Source: Arcobacter siniprincipis (GTDB taxonomy: Bacteria > Campylobacterota > Campylobacteria > Campylobacterales > Arcobacteraceae). Taken from it: a stretch of DNA of 64,000 nt. The DNA lies in the NCBI RefSeq assembly GCF_048571125.1, contig NZ_CP182343.1:2852001-2916000 (forward strand), read 5' to 3'. The notes below the pieces were generated by a model. The model was not told the DNA's origin, made no database searches, and saw only the letters and a program-made list of their open reading frames with translations. Numbering within the stretch: position 1 is the first letter of the stretch; every line of letters starts with the position of its first letter. Both the position numbers and the translations under genes were made by a program. Shown in pieces: positions 26,713 through 34,777 of the stretch.

Positions 26713-27802
26713 ATTATTGATTATTGAGGATAGTGAAGATGCTATTAAAAACTATGAAGAAACTATTAAAAGGATAAATAGAACTTCTGAAGACTATAAG
26801 TATTATTTTGCTAAAAACTTAGAAGAAGCAAATGATTACATTGAATATTTTAAATTAGATTCCGCAATAGTAGATTTAAATTTATCAGGTGAAGAGAGTG
26901 ATTTATCAAATAATGATGGAAATGCAGTGATTGATGGATTAATATCTAACTTTCGCATACCAATTTTTGTCGTAACAGGAGAACCTCAAAAATTAGATAG
27001 TAAGTTTGACAATAATAATTTGGTTTCTCTTATAAGAAGAGGAGATAAGACAACACATGAGATTCTTTCTTCAATAAAAGATAACTATAATTCTCCGACA
27101 ATTCAATATTTTTCTCGAAATGGTTTTTTAGAAACAAAAATTAATGATTTTTATTGGACAAATTTACAAGAAACTCTTAATTCTTGGAATGCTGTATCGG
27201 AAGAACATCCATCTGACATTAATAAAATTCTTTCTCGTCATACTGTATCTTGTTTAAATGAACAATTTTATGTAAGTGGTAATATAGGTAAATTTGACAA
27301 GTTTCATAATGGAGAAATGTATATAATACCTCCTATAAAGATACATTATCATACTGGAGATATTATACAAAAAGATGATGAATTATTTATAATTTTAAAT
27401 CCTGCATGTGATGTTGTAAACATTAATAAGTTAGAGTACTATTTACTTGTAAAAATTATTAAAATTGAAAATATTTATGAAATTAAATATAAATCTACTT
27501 CTGGTAAAGAATCTTATTTTGATAGTAATCTACGTAAAGGAAATAAAACGGATAGGTATCATTACTTACCAAAATTTTCTAAAATTGATTCAGAATACGT
27601 TATAGATTTTCAAAATATAAAAACAGTCAATATAGGATCAATTTCTAATCCTACAAATGGACAATATATTAATGAACGAGAATTAATTATAAAGAGGGAT
27701 TATAAAAGAATTGCTTCTATATCTTCACCTTTTTTAAAAGATATTATTTCAAGATTTTCTTTATTTTATTCAAGGCAAGGTCAACCAAATTTATTAAATT
27801 AA
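26699..27802 (+). CDS. Receiver-domain protein with unrecognised C-terminal domain
   Basis: 367 residues from the ATG at 26699, preceded by GGAGAG; a start 15 bases earlier is possible but has no ribosome site. Residues 1-125 form a receiver domain: acidic pocket IEDSED, phospho-acceptor D59 in VDLNLSGEES, Thr in VVTGEP, and an RRGDK segment near the conserved Lys. Residues 150-367 match nothing I know. They contain a strand-rich part with HTGDIIQKDDELFIILNP and ACDVV, and are neither a known DNA-binding output domain nor a diguanylate cyclase. The overlap with the GHKL gene indicates a partner pair. Confidence 0.7.
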   Translation: MSKIKLLIIEDSEDAIKNYEETIKRINRTSEDYKYYFAKNLEEANDYIEYFKLDSAIVDLNLSGEESDLSNNDGNAVIDGLISNFRIPIFVVTGEPQKLDSKFDNNNLVSLIRRGDKTTHEILSSIKDNYNSPTIQYFSRNGFLETKINDFYWTNLQETLNSWNAVSEEHPSDINKILSRHTVSCLNEQFYVSGNIGKFDKFHNGEMYIIPPIKIHYHTGDIIQKDDELFIILNPACDVVNINKLEYYLLVKIIKIENIYEIKYKSTSGKESYFDSNLRKGNKTDRYHYLPKFSKIDSEYVIDFQNIKTVNIGSISNPTNGQYINERELIIKRDYKRIASISSPFLKDIISRFSLFYSRQGQPNLLN

Positions 27803-29053
27803 CTCTTTTATCTTCTTAGCAATTTGTTCTGCCATTTTGGGTGGAACAGCATTCCCGATTTGTCTAAAAATAGAAGTTCTTGGACCTTCAAAAAAGAAAT
27901 CATCTGGAAAACTTTGTAATCTAGCAGCTTCCCTAATAGATAATGACCTTAGCTGATTTATGTCAGGATGAATATAATAATGACCATCCATAGCCATATG
28001 AGCTAATATCGTATGAGATGCTTTTTCAGTTGCTTTTATTACGTTAAATCTATTTGTAAATGTCTCTGTATTTTTATGTGTAATCAAATCAGGCCTTCTA
28101 CTGGCTAATTCCCTATAACATAATCTCTCTTTTCTTTCATCCCAAGCTATTATAGCTTCTTTATATATTTCTCTGTCTCTATTATTATGAGGTCTTGTTT
28201 CATGTTGGGTTAATATATCAAATCCATCTTCTCTAATATTACTTTGAACTAAATATTTATTAGTTTCTTTTTTATATTTATTTAAACCAGAAATTTTATT
28301 TCCAGGAAAAGTATATGGTAAATCTTTTAATACATCATTAACAGTAATATCATCATCTAATTTGAGTTGTTCAAACTTGGGGAAATCATATCTATCTTTT
28401 CCTTCTTCTTTTCTCCAACCAACAATAATAATTCTTTTTCTAGATTGCAATACTCCATAATCGCTAGCAACCATTACATTTTCTTCAATATGATATCCTG
28501 CTTTATCTAATGCTTTCTGAAGACTTTCATAATACTCACCATTTCCAGCCGTTTTTAAACCCATAACATTTTCAAAGATAAACATTTTTGGATTATATTT
28601 TTCAAGAAATCTGACATAATATTTATATAAAAAATTACGAGGATTATCTTTAACTGTATCTTTCATCCGTGCACGACCAATTACAGAATATGCTTGACAT
28701 GGCGGTCCACCTATTATTACATCTATATTTTTTAATTTCTTTTCTTTTAAATTTTTATTTATTATCGTAGTAATATCATCAAATGTTTCACTTGAAATTG
28801 GTTTGTTTATTACATCATTTGAATTTAAAATATTTGCTTTTTCCCATAATTCTTCAGTAGTTATTTTTTCTAAAAGATAATCATTGTAAATATCTAATTT
28901 ATTTTCCTTTTTTAAATTCCAATAAGCAGTTCTAGTTTTTAATGTTTTTGAGGCATGATGATCTAATTCTACATGTCCAACAAATGTTGATCCTATTCTA
29001 AAAAAGCCTTCTGATAAACCACCAGCACCTGAAAATAAATCTAATACAGTCAT
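27794..29053 (-). CDS. DNA (cytosine-5) methyltransferase
   Basis: 419 residues. Motif I is VLDLFSGAGGLSEGF, motif IV carries the catalytic Cys in GGPPCQAYSVIGRARM, motif VI is FENVMGL, and motif VIII is QSRKRIIIVGWR. Motif IX is SIREAARLQSFPDDF and motif X is QIGNAVPPKMAEQIAKKI. The target-recognition region lies at about 240-340. It converges on the receiver gene with a 9-base overlap of the coding ends. No restriction endonuclease gene is adjacent, so it is either a solitary methylase or the self-marking part of the GHKL/receiver system. The recognition site cannot be read from sequence. Confidence 0.92.
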   Translation of the reverse strand: MTVLDLFSGAGGLSEGFFRIGSTFVGHVELDHHASKTLKTRTAYWNLKKENKLDIYNDYLLEKITTEELWEKANILNSNDVINKPISSETFDDITTIINKNLKEKKLKNIDVIIGGPPCQAYSVIGRARMKDTVKDNPRNFLYKYYVRFLEKYNPKMFIFENVMGLKTAGNGEYYESLQKALDKAGYHIEENVMVASDYGVLQSRKRIIIVGWRKEEGKDRYDFPKFEQLKLDDDITVNDVLKDLPYTFPGNKISGLNKYKKETNKYLVQSNIREDGFDILTQHETRPHNNRDREIYKEAIIAWDERKERLCYRELASRRPDLITHKNTETFTNRFNVIKATEKASHTILAHMAMDGHYYIHPDINQLRSLSIREAARLQSFPDDFFFEGPRTSIFRQIGNAVPPKMAEQIAKKIKELI

Positions 29054-29176
29054 AACAGGAGAAATCTTAATTTTTCATTCATTAGTACGTTTTAAATCTT
29101 AATCATTCATTCTTATTTTTAAAAGGCTTGAGTTATTAAGATATTTTGGTTTATGTCAAGGCGAATAGAATTTTTT

Positions 29177-29240
29177 GTGAGGGAGCTTACAAATAGTAAG
29201 TGAGTGAATAAAAAGTTTTATTCAACGCAGATAGAGAGCA
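29177..29240 (+). repeat. Structured intergenic repeat, copy A
   Basis: A two-hairpin element. Stem 1 is CTTAC (29186-29190) with GTAAG (29196-29200). Stem 2 is GAATAAAA (29206-29213) with TTTTATTC (29216-29223). It is preceded by GTGAGGGAG and followed by CGCAGATAG. Copy B at 30788-30860 has the same layout in the same orientation, but the stem bases have changed together (CATAC/GTATG in stem 1), so pairing is conserved. Both copies lie just outside the hipBA-like genes. Confidence 0.5.
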
Positions 29241-29265
29241 AAAGAGCTTGATAAATCAAGCCTTT
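29241..29265 (-). terminator. Terminator hairpin at the end of the hipA-like gene
   Basis: GCTTGA (29246-29251) pairs with TCAAGC (29256-29261) around TAAA. The stem extends outward past one mismatch to AAAG/CTTT and is followed on the minus strand by TCTTTT. It overlaps the stop codon of the kinase gene. Confidence 0.5.
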
Positions 29266-30418
29266 ACTTTATCTCTTCTAGCCATATCTCTTTCAACCTC
29301 TCCAAAAACAACCTCACTTCTTCTTTATCCGTTTTAAAATTATCTATTTCTTTTTTTGTTTTAATAATGGCTTCTTTACATTCATATAGTATTTCCTCAT
29401 ACTCTTTATTATTTATCATACAAGAATTTTTTGCAAAATTTTTATAGGTTTTATTTTTCCACCACAATTTTCCATCTGATAATCTGAGTGCTGGTATATC
29501 TTTTTTTATGTAAACAGTAGTTGTGATTACATCATAAATAGGTGCAAAATATGAATCTGTAAAATCTTTATTATAAAGTATTCCATAATTTTTTAAATGT
29601 CCATCTCCATTTTGCAATAGATGGTTCATAATAAGTGCTTTAAAAAAAGTTTTTAATGTATCTTTTCTATTTTCTATTGGTATCACTTCTTTTATAACTT
29701 TTACAATCTCTTCATAAGAACCATCATATTTTTCTTCTGTACCTCTAGCTGTTAATACACACATATCTTCAAAACCCAAATAACTATTATCTTCATTTAC
29801 ATCAAATCTCTTACATACAAACATTGATAAATCTTCTGACAGATAAAATTCCTCTGTTTGTAAATTTGCATTTTGAATAGCTCTCATGCAAAAGTATTCA
29901 TTGATTGCCAATTGAGGATATTCATTTGTCCAAGATTTCACGATATAGTGTTCAAACTTCATTGTTGTTTTGTTTTGTGCAGTTAAAAGTAGTTTGGGTT
30001 GTACTCCTGAAACACCAGATGTGATTGCAAACTTTTCAACTAACTCTTCAAATAAATCCTCACTATTATTGTGTAAGATTTCATCTAATTGGAGTGTTTC
30101 TTTATCTTTTAAAATTTCATTATACTTAACTCTCCCTAGAACATATGGACCAATTAATTCTAAAAAACCCATTTCATCCATTGTTTTAATTTTAGCAAAA
30201 TGATTTCGTATTACATCTTTCAGAGCACCCTCTGGTAAATTCATTTGAAATATTGGATGAAGTTTTTTAGAAGACCAAGACTGGGCTCTTATTGGCATAG
30301 TTAAAGAGAGTATCTCTTGTGCATCATCTTTATAATTGAAAATAAATTTATCTTCTTCTTTATATAAATTACCGCAACTATTTTTGTTGATAAATACTTT
30401 TAAATTATTTTCTTTCAT
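29264..30418 (-). CDS. HipA-like serine/threonine kinase toxin
   Basis: 384 residues. HipA family toxins phosphorylate aminoacyl-tRNA synthetases and cause growth arrest. The signature GVSGVQPKLLLT (Gly-rich loop) is near 140, and the ATP-binding Lys lies in HYIVKSW. The catalytic Asp is in QNGDGHLKNYGILY, and the metal-binding Asp in APIYDVIT. The N-terminal couple domain (about 1-95, ending QMNLPEGALKD) is present. It is somewhat shorter than E. coli HipA. Its start overlaps the upstream antitoxin gene by 14 bases, the usual toxin-antitoxin layout. Confidence 0.87.
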   Translation of the reverse strand: MKENNLKVFINKNSCGNLYKEEDKFIFNYKDDAQEILSLTMPIRAQSWSSKKLHPIFQMNLPEGALKDVIRNHFAKIKTMDEMGFLELIGPYVLGRVKYNEILKDKETLQLDEILHNNSEDLFEELVEKFAITSGVSGVQPKLLLTAQNKTTMKFEHYIVKSWTNEYPQLAINEYFCMRAIQNANLQTEEFYLSEDLSMFVCKRFDVNEDNSYLGFEDMCVLTARGTEEKYDGSYEEIVKVIKEVIPIENRKDTLKTFFKALIMNHLLQNGDGHLKNYGILYNKDFTDSYFAPIYDVITTTVYIKKDIPALRLSDGKLWWKNKTYKNFAKNSCMINNKEYEEILYECKEAIIKTKKEIDNFKTDKEEVRLFLERLKEIWLEEIK

Positions 30419-30650
30419 CTTGTAACTCTTCCAAAGTTTTTGGTCTATCTTTCAATCGTATATTAAATTCATAGCCTAATAAATCAAGTATCGTCTCTAC
30501 TTTTTTTATTCCCACTTCTTCTATAAAGCCATTTTCTATTTTAGAGATAGTTCTTTTTGTTATATTTGAATAATCTTCTAATTGAGCTTGCGAAATATTT
30601 TTACTTTTTCGTAATTCTTTTATTTTCTGACCTAAATCTATTAAATTCAA
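30405..30650 (-). CDS. HipB-like antitoxin, XRE-type HTH
   Basis: 81 residues. An XRE/Cro helix-turn-helix spans about residues 8-60 (LRKSKNISQAQLEDYSNITK then RTISKIENG). The C-terminal tail ends LKDRPKTLEELQDERK and may contact the toxin. It precedes and overlaps the HipA-like gene. By analogy it neutralises the kinase and represses its own promoter; inverted GAAGTATA sites lie upstream. Confidence 0.85.
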   Translation of the reverse strand: MNLIDLGQKIKELRKSKNISQAQLEDYSNITKRTISKIENGFIEEVGIKKVETILDLLGYEFNIRLKDRPKTLEELQDERK

Positions 30651-30665
30651 AATGTGCCTTTATAT

Positions 30666-30717
30666 GAAGTATATTTCTTATAATAGCTATTCTAAACTTA
30701 AATAGGAATTATACTTC
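30666..30717 (-). promoter_or_regulatory. Candidate HipB operator pair
   Basis: GAAGTATA at 30666-30673 and its exact inverse TATACTTC at 30710-30717 lie 16 to 67 bases upstream of the antitoxin ATG at 30650, in the right place for autorepression. Both are AT-rich, so chance is not excluded. Confidence 0.45.
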
Positions 30718-30787
30718 TTATTTATGTAAGAAATTATTTTATTATAACAGTTTCAGAAAGCTGACTATTTTTTAAAAGTGGTAATTT

Positions 30788-30860
30788 TGGGAGGAGCATA
30801 CACGCAGTATGTGACGAGCAAAATTTCCGCACTGACGCGGAAATTTGCAAAAAGATGCAG
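30788..30860 (+). repeat. Structured intergenic repeat, copy B
   Basis: Stem 1 is CATAC (30797-30801) with GTATG (30807-30811). Stem 2 pairs GCAAAATTTCCGC (30818-30830) with GCGGAAATTTGC (30837-30848), with one bulged A. It is preceded by GGGAGGAG and followed by AAAAAGATGCAG. It lies between rho and the hipBA-like genes and is richer in G+C than its surroundings. It may also serve as the 3' end signal of rho, which ends at 30874. Confidence 0.55.
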
Positions 30861-30873
30861 TTTTATGAAACTA

Positions 30874-32217
30874 TTATTCGTTCATACCTGCGAAGAAGTC
30901 CTCGTTGTTAGCCGTTTTCAACATCTTACTATAAAGAAATTTCAACGCTTCTACTTCATCCATGCTAGCAATTGCATTTCTTAGTATCCATGTTTTTTGT
31001 AAGATATCTGGAGTAAGAAGAAGTTCTTCTTTTCTTGTACCTGATTTGATAATATCAACAGCTGGGTAAACTCTTTTGTTTGAAGCATCTCGGCTAAGTA
31101 CAACTTCACTATTTCCTGTACCTTTGAACTCTTCGAAAATAACTTCGTCCATTTTTGAACCTGTATCTATAAGTGCAGTTGAGATGATAGTTAAACTTCC
31201 ACCCTCTTCTATATTTCTAGCAGCTCCGAAGAATCTTTTTGGTTTGTGTAGTGCATTTGCATCAACCCCACCTGAAAGTACTTTACCAGAACTTGGTGTT
31301 ACAGTATTGTATGCTCTTGCTAATCTTGTGATTGAATCAAGTAAGATTACTACATCTTTTTTCATCTCAACCATTCTTTTTGCTTTTTCAATAACGATTT
31401 CCGCAACTCTTACATGATTTTGTGCAGGTAAGTCAAAAGTAGAAGAGTAAACATCACCTTTTACACTTCTTTGCATATCTGTAACTTCTTCTGGTCTTTC
31501 ATCTATTAATAAAACCATTAAGTGTGCTTCTGGATGATTTCTTGAAATACCATGTGCTAGTTCTTTTAAAAGTTCTGTTTTACCAGTTTTTGGAGGAGCA
31601 ACGATAAGTCCCCTTTGACCTTTACCCATAGGAGAAAATAAATCTAAGATTCTCCCTGTCATTTTATGTGATTCATATTCGAATTTAAACTTTTCAGTTG
31701 AGTATAAAGGTGTTAAGTTATCAAATAGTGGTCTGTTTTTTGATTCGTGGATTGGTAGGTAATTGATTGCTTCGATTTTAAGTAGAGCATAATATTTTTC
31801 ACTCTCTTTATTTGGAGGCCTAACTTGTCCAGTTACAATATCTCCAGTTCTTAGTGCAAACTTCTTAATTTGTGTTGCACTTACATAAGAATCATTAGAT
31901 GTATCAGAAAAATTTCCATCCATTGCTCTTAAAAAACCAAATCCACCATCTTTTATCTCTAAAATACCTGTGAAAAGTATAAATCCACCTTGGTCGATTT
32001 GAGTTTTCAAAATTGAGAACATAAGTTCTTGTCTTTTAAGCTCTTGAGGGTTTTCAACATCGAGTTTTTTAGCTATTTGAAGTAGTTCTTCTAAAGGATA
32101 TTCTCTTAGTTTTTCAATTGTATGCCCTTCTACAGGGATATGCGTCCTAGTTTTTCTGCCAGTAGAATTTCCTTTTGCAGGAGTATTCTTTTTAGTTTGA
32201 GTTGTTGTCTCTTCCAT
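30874..32217 (-). CDS. rho: Transcription termination factor Rho
   Basis: 447 residues. The N-terminal basic stretch (KKNTPAKGNSTGRKTRTHIP) is followed by the Rho N-domain, the RNA-binding cold-shock-like part (GGFGFLRAMDGNFSDTSNDSYV), and the RecA-type ATPase with Walker A GLIVAPPKTGKTEL. The Walker B strand is VVILLDSITRLARAYN, and the Q/R loops include KVLSGGVDANAL. Length is normal. It is monocistronic, flanked by the peroxiredoxin gene and the hipBA region. Confidence 0.96.
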   Translation of the reverse strand: MEETTTQTKKNTPAKGNSTGRKTRTHIPVEGHTIEKLREYPLEELLQIAKKLDVENPQELKRQELMFSILKTQIDQGGFILFTGILEIKDGGFGFLRAMDGNFSDTSNDSYVSATQIKKFALRTGDIVTGQVRPPNKESEKYYALLKIEAINYLPIHESKNRPLFDNLTPLYSTEKFKFEYESHKMTGRILDLFSPMGKGQRGLIVAPPKTGKTELLKELAHGISRNHPEAHLMVLLIDERPEEVTDMQRSVKGDVYSSTFDLPAQNHVRVAEIVIEKAKRMVEMKKDVVILLDSITRLARAYNTVTPSSGKVLSGGVDANALHKPKRFFGAARNIEEGGSLTIISTALIDTGSKMDEVIFEEFKGTGNSEVVLSRDASNKRVYPAVDIIKSGTRKEELLLTPDILQKTWILRNAIASMDEVEALKFLYSKMLKTANNEDFFAGMNE

Positions 32218-32341
32218 TTATATTTAGACCTTTGTCATTTTCAGTAAAGTGATTTTTTGTAGTTAATTCTTGTGAATAGAATTTTAAGTGGTGTTATTTT
32301 AGTCTTTATTTTATAAATTGTCAAATATTTTGATTTAAATA

Positions 32342-32375
32342 AAAAAAAGGTGCCAATTTCTTGGCACCTTTTTTT
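32342..32375 (-). terminator. Rho-independent terminator of the peroxiredoxin gene
   Basis: AGGTGCCAA and TTGGCACCT form a 9-bp stem with a TTTC loop. A tracts on one side and T tracts on the other extend the pairing and give a T run on both strands. Confidence 0.9.
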
Positions 32376-32393
32376 AATAATCTAAATTAAATA

Positions 32394-32990
32394 TTATAAT
32401 TTATCTGCATTTTTAGATAAATATTCAGCAACACCTTCAGTAGTATCTTTCATACCTTCGTCACCTTTTTGCCAACCAGCTGGACAAACTTCACCATGCT
32501 CATTTGTAAATAACATTGTATCTACCATTCTAATCATTTCATCAATGTTTCTTCCTAATGGTAAGTCATTGATTACTGCATGTCTTACAGTTCCATCAGC
32601 ATCAATTAAGAAAGAACCTCTTAATGCAACTGATTCACCAAATAATACATCAAAATCTTTTGAAATTTGTTTACTTAAGTCAGCAACTAATGGGAATTTA
32701 ACTCTTCCAATTCCACCATTTTCAATAGGAGTTTCTCTCCAAGCAAAGTGTGAGAATTGTGAATCAACAGAAACACCAATAATTGATACTCCTCTTTCTT
32801 TGAATTCATCAGCTCTTTTTGAGAATGCAATGATTTCAGAAGGACAAACAAATGTAAAGTCTAATGGGTAAAAAAATACAACTGCACCTTTTTCACCAAT
32901 GTTTTCATATAAATTAAAATCCTCAACAATTTGACCGTCTGCAAGTACAGCTGTTGCTGTAAAATCTGGAGCTTTTTTTGTAACTAACAT
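32394..32990 (-). CDS. 2-Cys peroxiredoxin (AhpC/TSA family)
   Basis: 198 residues. It reduces hydrogen and alkyl peroxides. The peroxidatic C49 lies in YPLDFTFVCPSEI, and the resolving C169 in HGEVCPAGWQKGD. The C-terminal arm (DTTEGVAEYLSKNADKL) is typical of the robust dimeric/decameric class. AAAGGAAT lies upstream of the ATG at 32990. In this phylum such genes are often called ahpC or tsaA and are iron/peroxide-regulated. Confidence 0.93.
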   Translation of the reverse strand: MLVTKKAPDFTATAVLADGQIVEDFNLYENIGEKGAVVFFYPLDFTFVCPSEIIAFSKRADEFKERGVSIIGVSVDSQFSHFAWRETPIENGGIGRVKFPLVADLSKQISKDFDVLFGESVALRGSFLIDADGTVRHAVINDLPLGRNIDEMIRMVDTMLFTNEHGEVCPAGWQKGDEGMKDTTEGVAEYLSKNADKL

Positions 32991-33435
32991 ATTTTATTCC
33001 TTTATTTAAGTTTTAAGTGATGTAATTATAATATAATAATCTAAAATGAACCATCAAATATTTTGTTTAATTTTATATTTAAGAAAAAATTTACTTTAGG
33101 ATAAAAATTATCCATAAGATAAACTATTGACTAATATTTATATATTATTACTAATGTATACAAACAATAAATTCACTACATATATATAATAAGTATAATA
33201 AATGTGTAAAAATGACATACACTATTATAAGTATTTGAATTTACTTTCTTTCAATTATGGAGCTGATTTTTACTATTTTTGATGAAAATAGACTAAATTT
33301 AATTAAAATTGTTTAATATTTTTAAAAATTTTGACTAAAACTCTCTATTTTTAATGAAAATTACTACAATAAATTTTAAAGTTATATTTATATTTGATGT
33401 GATAGAGTTACTCAAAAATATATTAAGGAGATCAA
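32991..33435. promoter_or_regulatory. 445-bp divergent region between peroxiredoxin and ferredoxin
   Basis: A gene-free, very AT-rich stretch holding both promoters. TTATAATATAATAA at 33026-33039, close to the peroxiredoxin start, loosely resembles a PerR-type inverted repeat. The ferredoxin has a strong AAGGAG site. I see no RNA gene and no open frame of interest. Confidence 0.35.
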
Positions 33436-33696
33436 ATGGCAGTAGTAATTACTGATACATGTATAAGCTGTGATGCTTGCCTTGACGAATGTCCAGTTGA
33501 AGCTATAGTTGATAATGACGAAAATCCTACAGGTGAAGATATTTATTATGTATATGAAGACAAATGTGTTGAGTGTATAGGTCATAATGACACACCAGCA
33601 TGTGCTGATGCATGTCCAACAGAAGGGTGTATTGTATGGGGTGAAAATCCTGATACAGAAGGCGTTGTTGCTGGTACACCTTGTGTAGAAGACTAA
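33436..33696 (+). CDS. fdxA: 2[4Fe-4S] ferredoxin
   Basis: 86 residues. Cluster one uses C9, C12, C15 and C19 (CISCDACLDECP). Cluster two uses C44, C47, C56 and C60 (CVECIGHNDTPACADACP), with the longer spacing found in Allochromatium-type ferredoxins. The acidic C-terminal tail is normal. It is a cytoplasmic electron carrier, for example for pyruvate or 2-oxoglutarate oxidoreductases in this phylum. AAGGAG precedes the ATG and a strong terminator follows. The symbol follows common usage in Campylobacterota. Confidence 0.92.
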   Translation: MAVVITDTCISCDACLDECPVEAIVDNDENPTGEDIYYVYEDKCVECIGHNDTPACADACPTEGCIVWGENPDTEGVVAGTPCVED

Positions 33697-33720
33697 TTTA
33701 GAAATATTTTAAAACAATTT

Positions 33721-33757
33721 AAAAGGCAGGTGATTTTACAATTACTTGCCTTTTTTT
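33721..33757 (+). terminator. Rho-independent terminator after the ferredoxin gene
   Basis: AAAAGGCAGGTGATT (33721-33735) pairs over about 15 bp, with two G-T pairs, with the segment ending at 33754. It is followed by a T7 run. Confidence 0.9.
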
Positions 33758-33808
33758 ATTTTTTTAGATATAATCCGCGACTTGAAATTCAAAATAGGAA
33801 AATATCAT

Positions 33809-34222
33809 ATGGAACAAACGTTATCTATCATCAAACCTGATGCTGTTGCTAAAAATGTTGTAGGAAAAATCTTAGATAGATTTGAATCTGCGGGACTAAG
33901 AATTGCTGCTACTAGAAAAATGCAATTAAGTAGAGCTGATGCTGAAGCTTTTTATGCTGTACACGCTGAGAGACCATTTTTTGGTGAATTAGTAGAATTT
34001 ATGATTTCTGGACCTGTTGTAGTTTCAGTTTTAGAAGGTGTTAATGCAATGTCTATCAACAGAGATTTAATGGGTGCTACTAATCCTAAAGAAGCTGCTG
34101 CTGGTACAATTAGAGCTGATTTTGCTGATTCTATTGATGCAAATGCAGTTCATGGTTCTGATTCTGTAGAGAATGCAGCTAATGAAATTAAATTTTTCTT
34201 TTCAGATAGAGAAATCTGTTAA
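33809..34222 (+). CDS. ndk: Nucleoside diphosphate kinase
   Basis: 137 residues from the ATG at 33809 (AGGA upstream); a longer in-frame start at 33746 lies in the ferredoxin terminator and is rejected. It transfers phosphate between NTPs and NDPs. The phospho-His is H115 in NAVHGSDS. The N-terminus EQTLSIIKPDAV is the family signature. It begins the ndk-DUF177-rpmF-plsX-fabH group. Confidence 0.96.
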   Translation: MEQTLSIIKPDAVAKNVVGKILDRFESAGLRIAATRKMQLSRADAEAFYAVHAERPFFGELVEFMISGPVVVSVLEGVNAMSINRDLMGATNPKEAAAGTIRADFADSIDANAVHGSDSVENAANEIKFFFSDREIC

Positions 34223-34231
34223 TAAATATTT

Positions 34232-34612
34232 ATGCAAATAGAATTTAGAAAAGTCCCTTTTACTGGAAAAGAGTTCAATGTTGAACTTGATTCAGTTAAA
34301 TTAGAGGGTACTTTTTGTAAAATGTCGCCTACATTGGCTAAGGTTGAAGCAACTTTAGTAGGTTCTACATCTGTAGATTGTTGTAGATGCGGGGCTGAAT
34401 ACACTATAAACCTTAATGAAAATTTAGAATTTTTATTATCTAACAGAGTGTATGAAGATGAATCTGAGTTGGAAAACTTGGTAATTGAGATAGAAAACGA
34501 TATGATTGACTTTGATGAAATAATCGAAAGTGAAATTTCATCTATAAGAAGTGATTATCACATATGTGCTCTTTGTTTAGAAAATAAAGATAGTATAGAA
34601 AAAGAATATTAA
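34232..34612 (+). CDS. DUF177/YceD-family protein
   Basis: 126 residues, DUF177 (YceD). Cysteines in DCCRCGAEY and the C-terminal HICALCLEN could bind metal. Proteins of this family are encoded just before rpmF in most bacteria and have been linked to 23S rRNA or ribosome maturation. The position here, nine bases after ndk and 12 before rpmF, fits exactly. Confidence 0.85.
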   Translation: MQIEFRKVPFTGKEFNVELDSVKLEGTFCKMSPTLAKVEATLVGSTSVDCCRCGAEYTINLNENLEFLLSNRVYEDESELENLVIEIENDMIDFDEIIESEISSIRSDYHICALCLENKDSIEKEY

Positions 34613-34624
34613 AAGGAGAATAAC

Positions 34625-34777
34625 ATGGCAGTACCAAAGAGAAGAGTATCACACTCAAGATCAGCGAAGAGAAGAACTCACTATAAAATTACATTAAAAA
34701 GACCTGTAAAAGATAGTGATGGAACTTGGAAAATGCCTCATACGGTAAATCCAAATACTGGCGAATATAAAAACTAA
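34625..34777 (+). CDS. rpmF: 50S ribosomal protein L32
   Basis: 50 residues, too short for many gene callers. It begins MAVPKRRVSHSRSAKRRTHY and is basic throughout, as in L32. The zinc-binding Cys pairs found in some L32 proteins are absent, so this is the C-minus form. AAGGAG lies before the ATG. The stop overlaps the plsX ATG by one base. Confidence 0.96.
   Translation: MAVPKRRVSHSRSAKRRTHYKITLKRPVKDSDGTWKMPHTVNPNTGEYKN

Noticed and set aside
24493..27802. Ordinary two-component system, or the Detocs defence system
   Set aside because: The ATPase has an extra HSP90/MORC-like module and no sensor or membrane part. The receiver protein has no DNA-binding output. The TPR-kinase and purine-nucleoside-phosphorylase-type effector expected for Detocs are absent.
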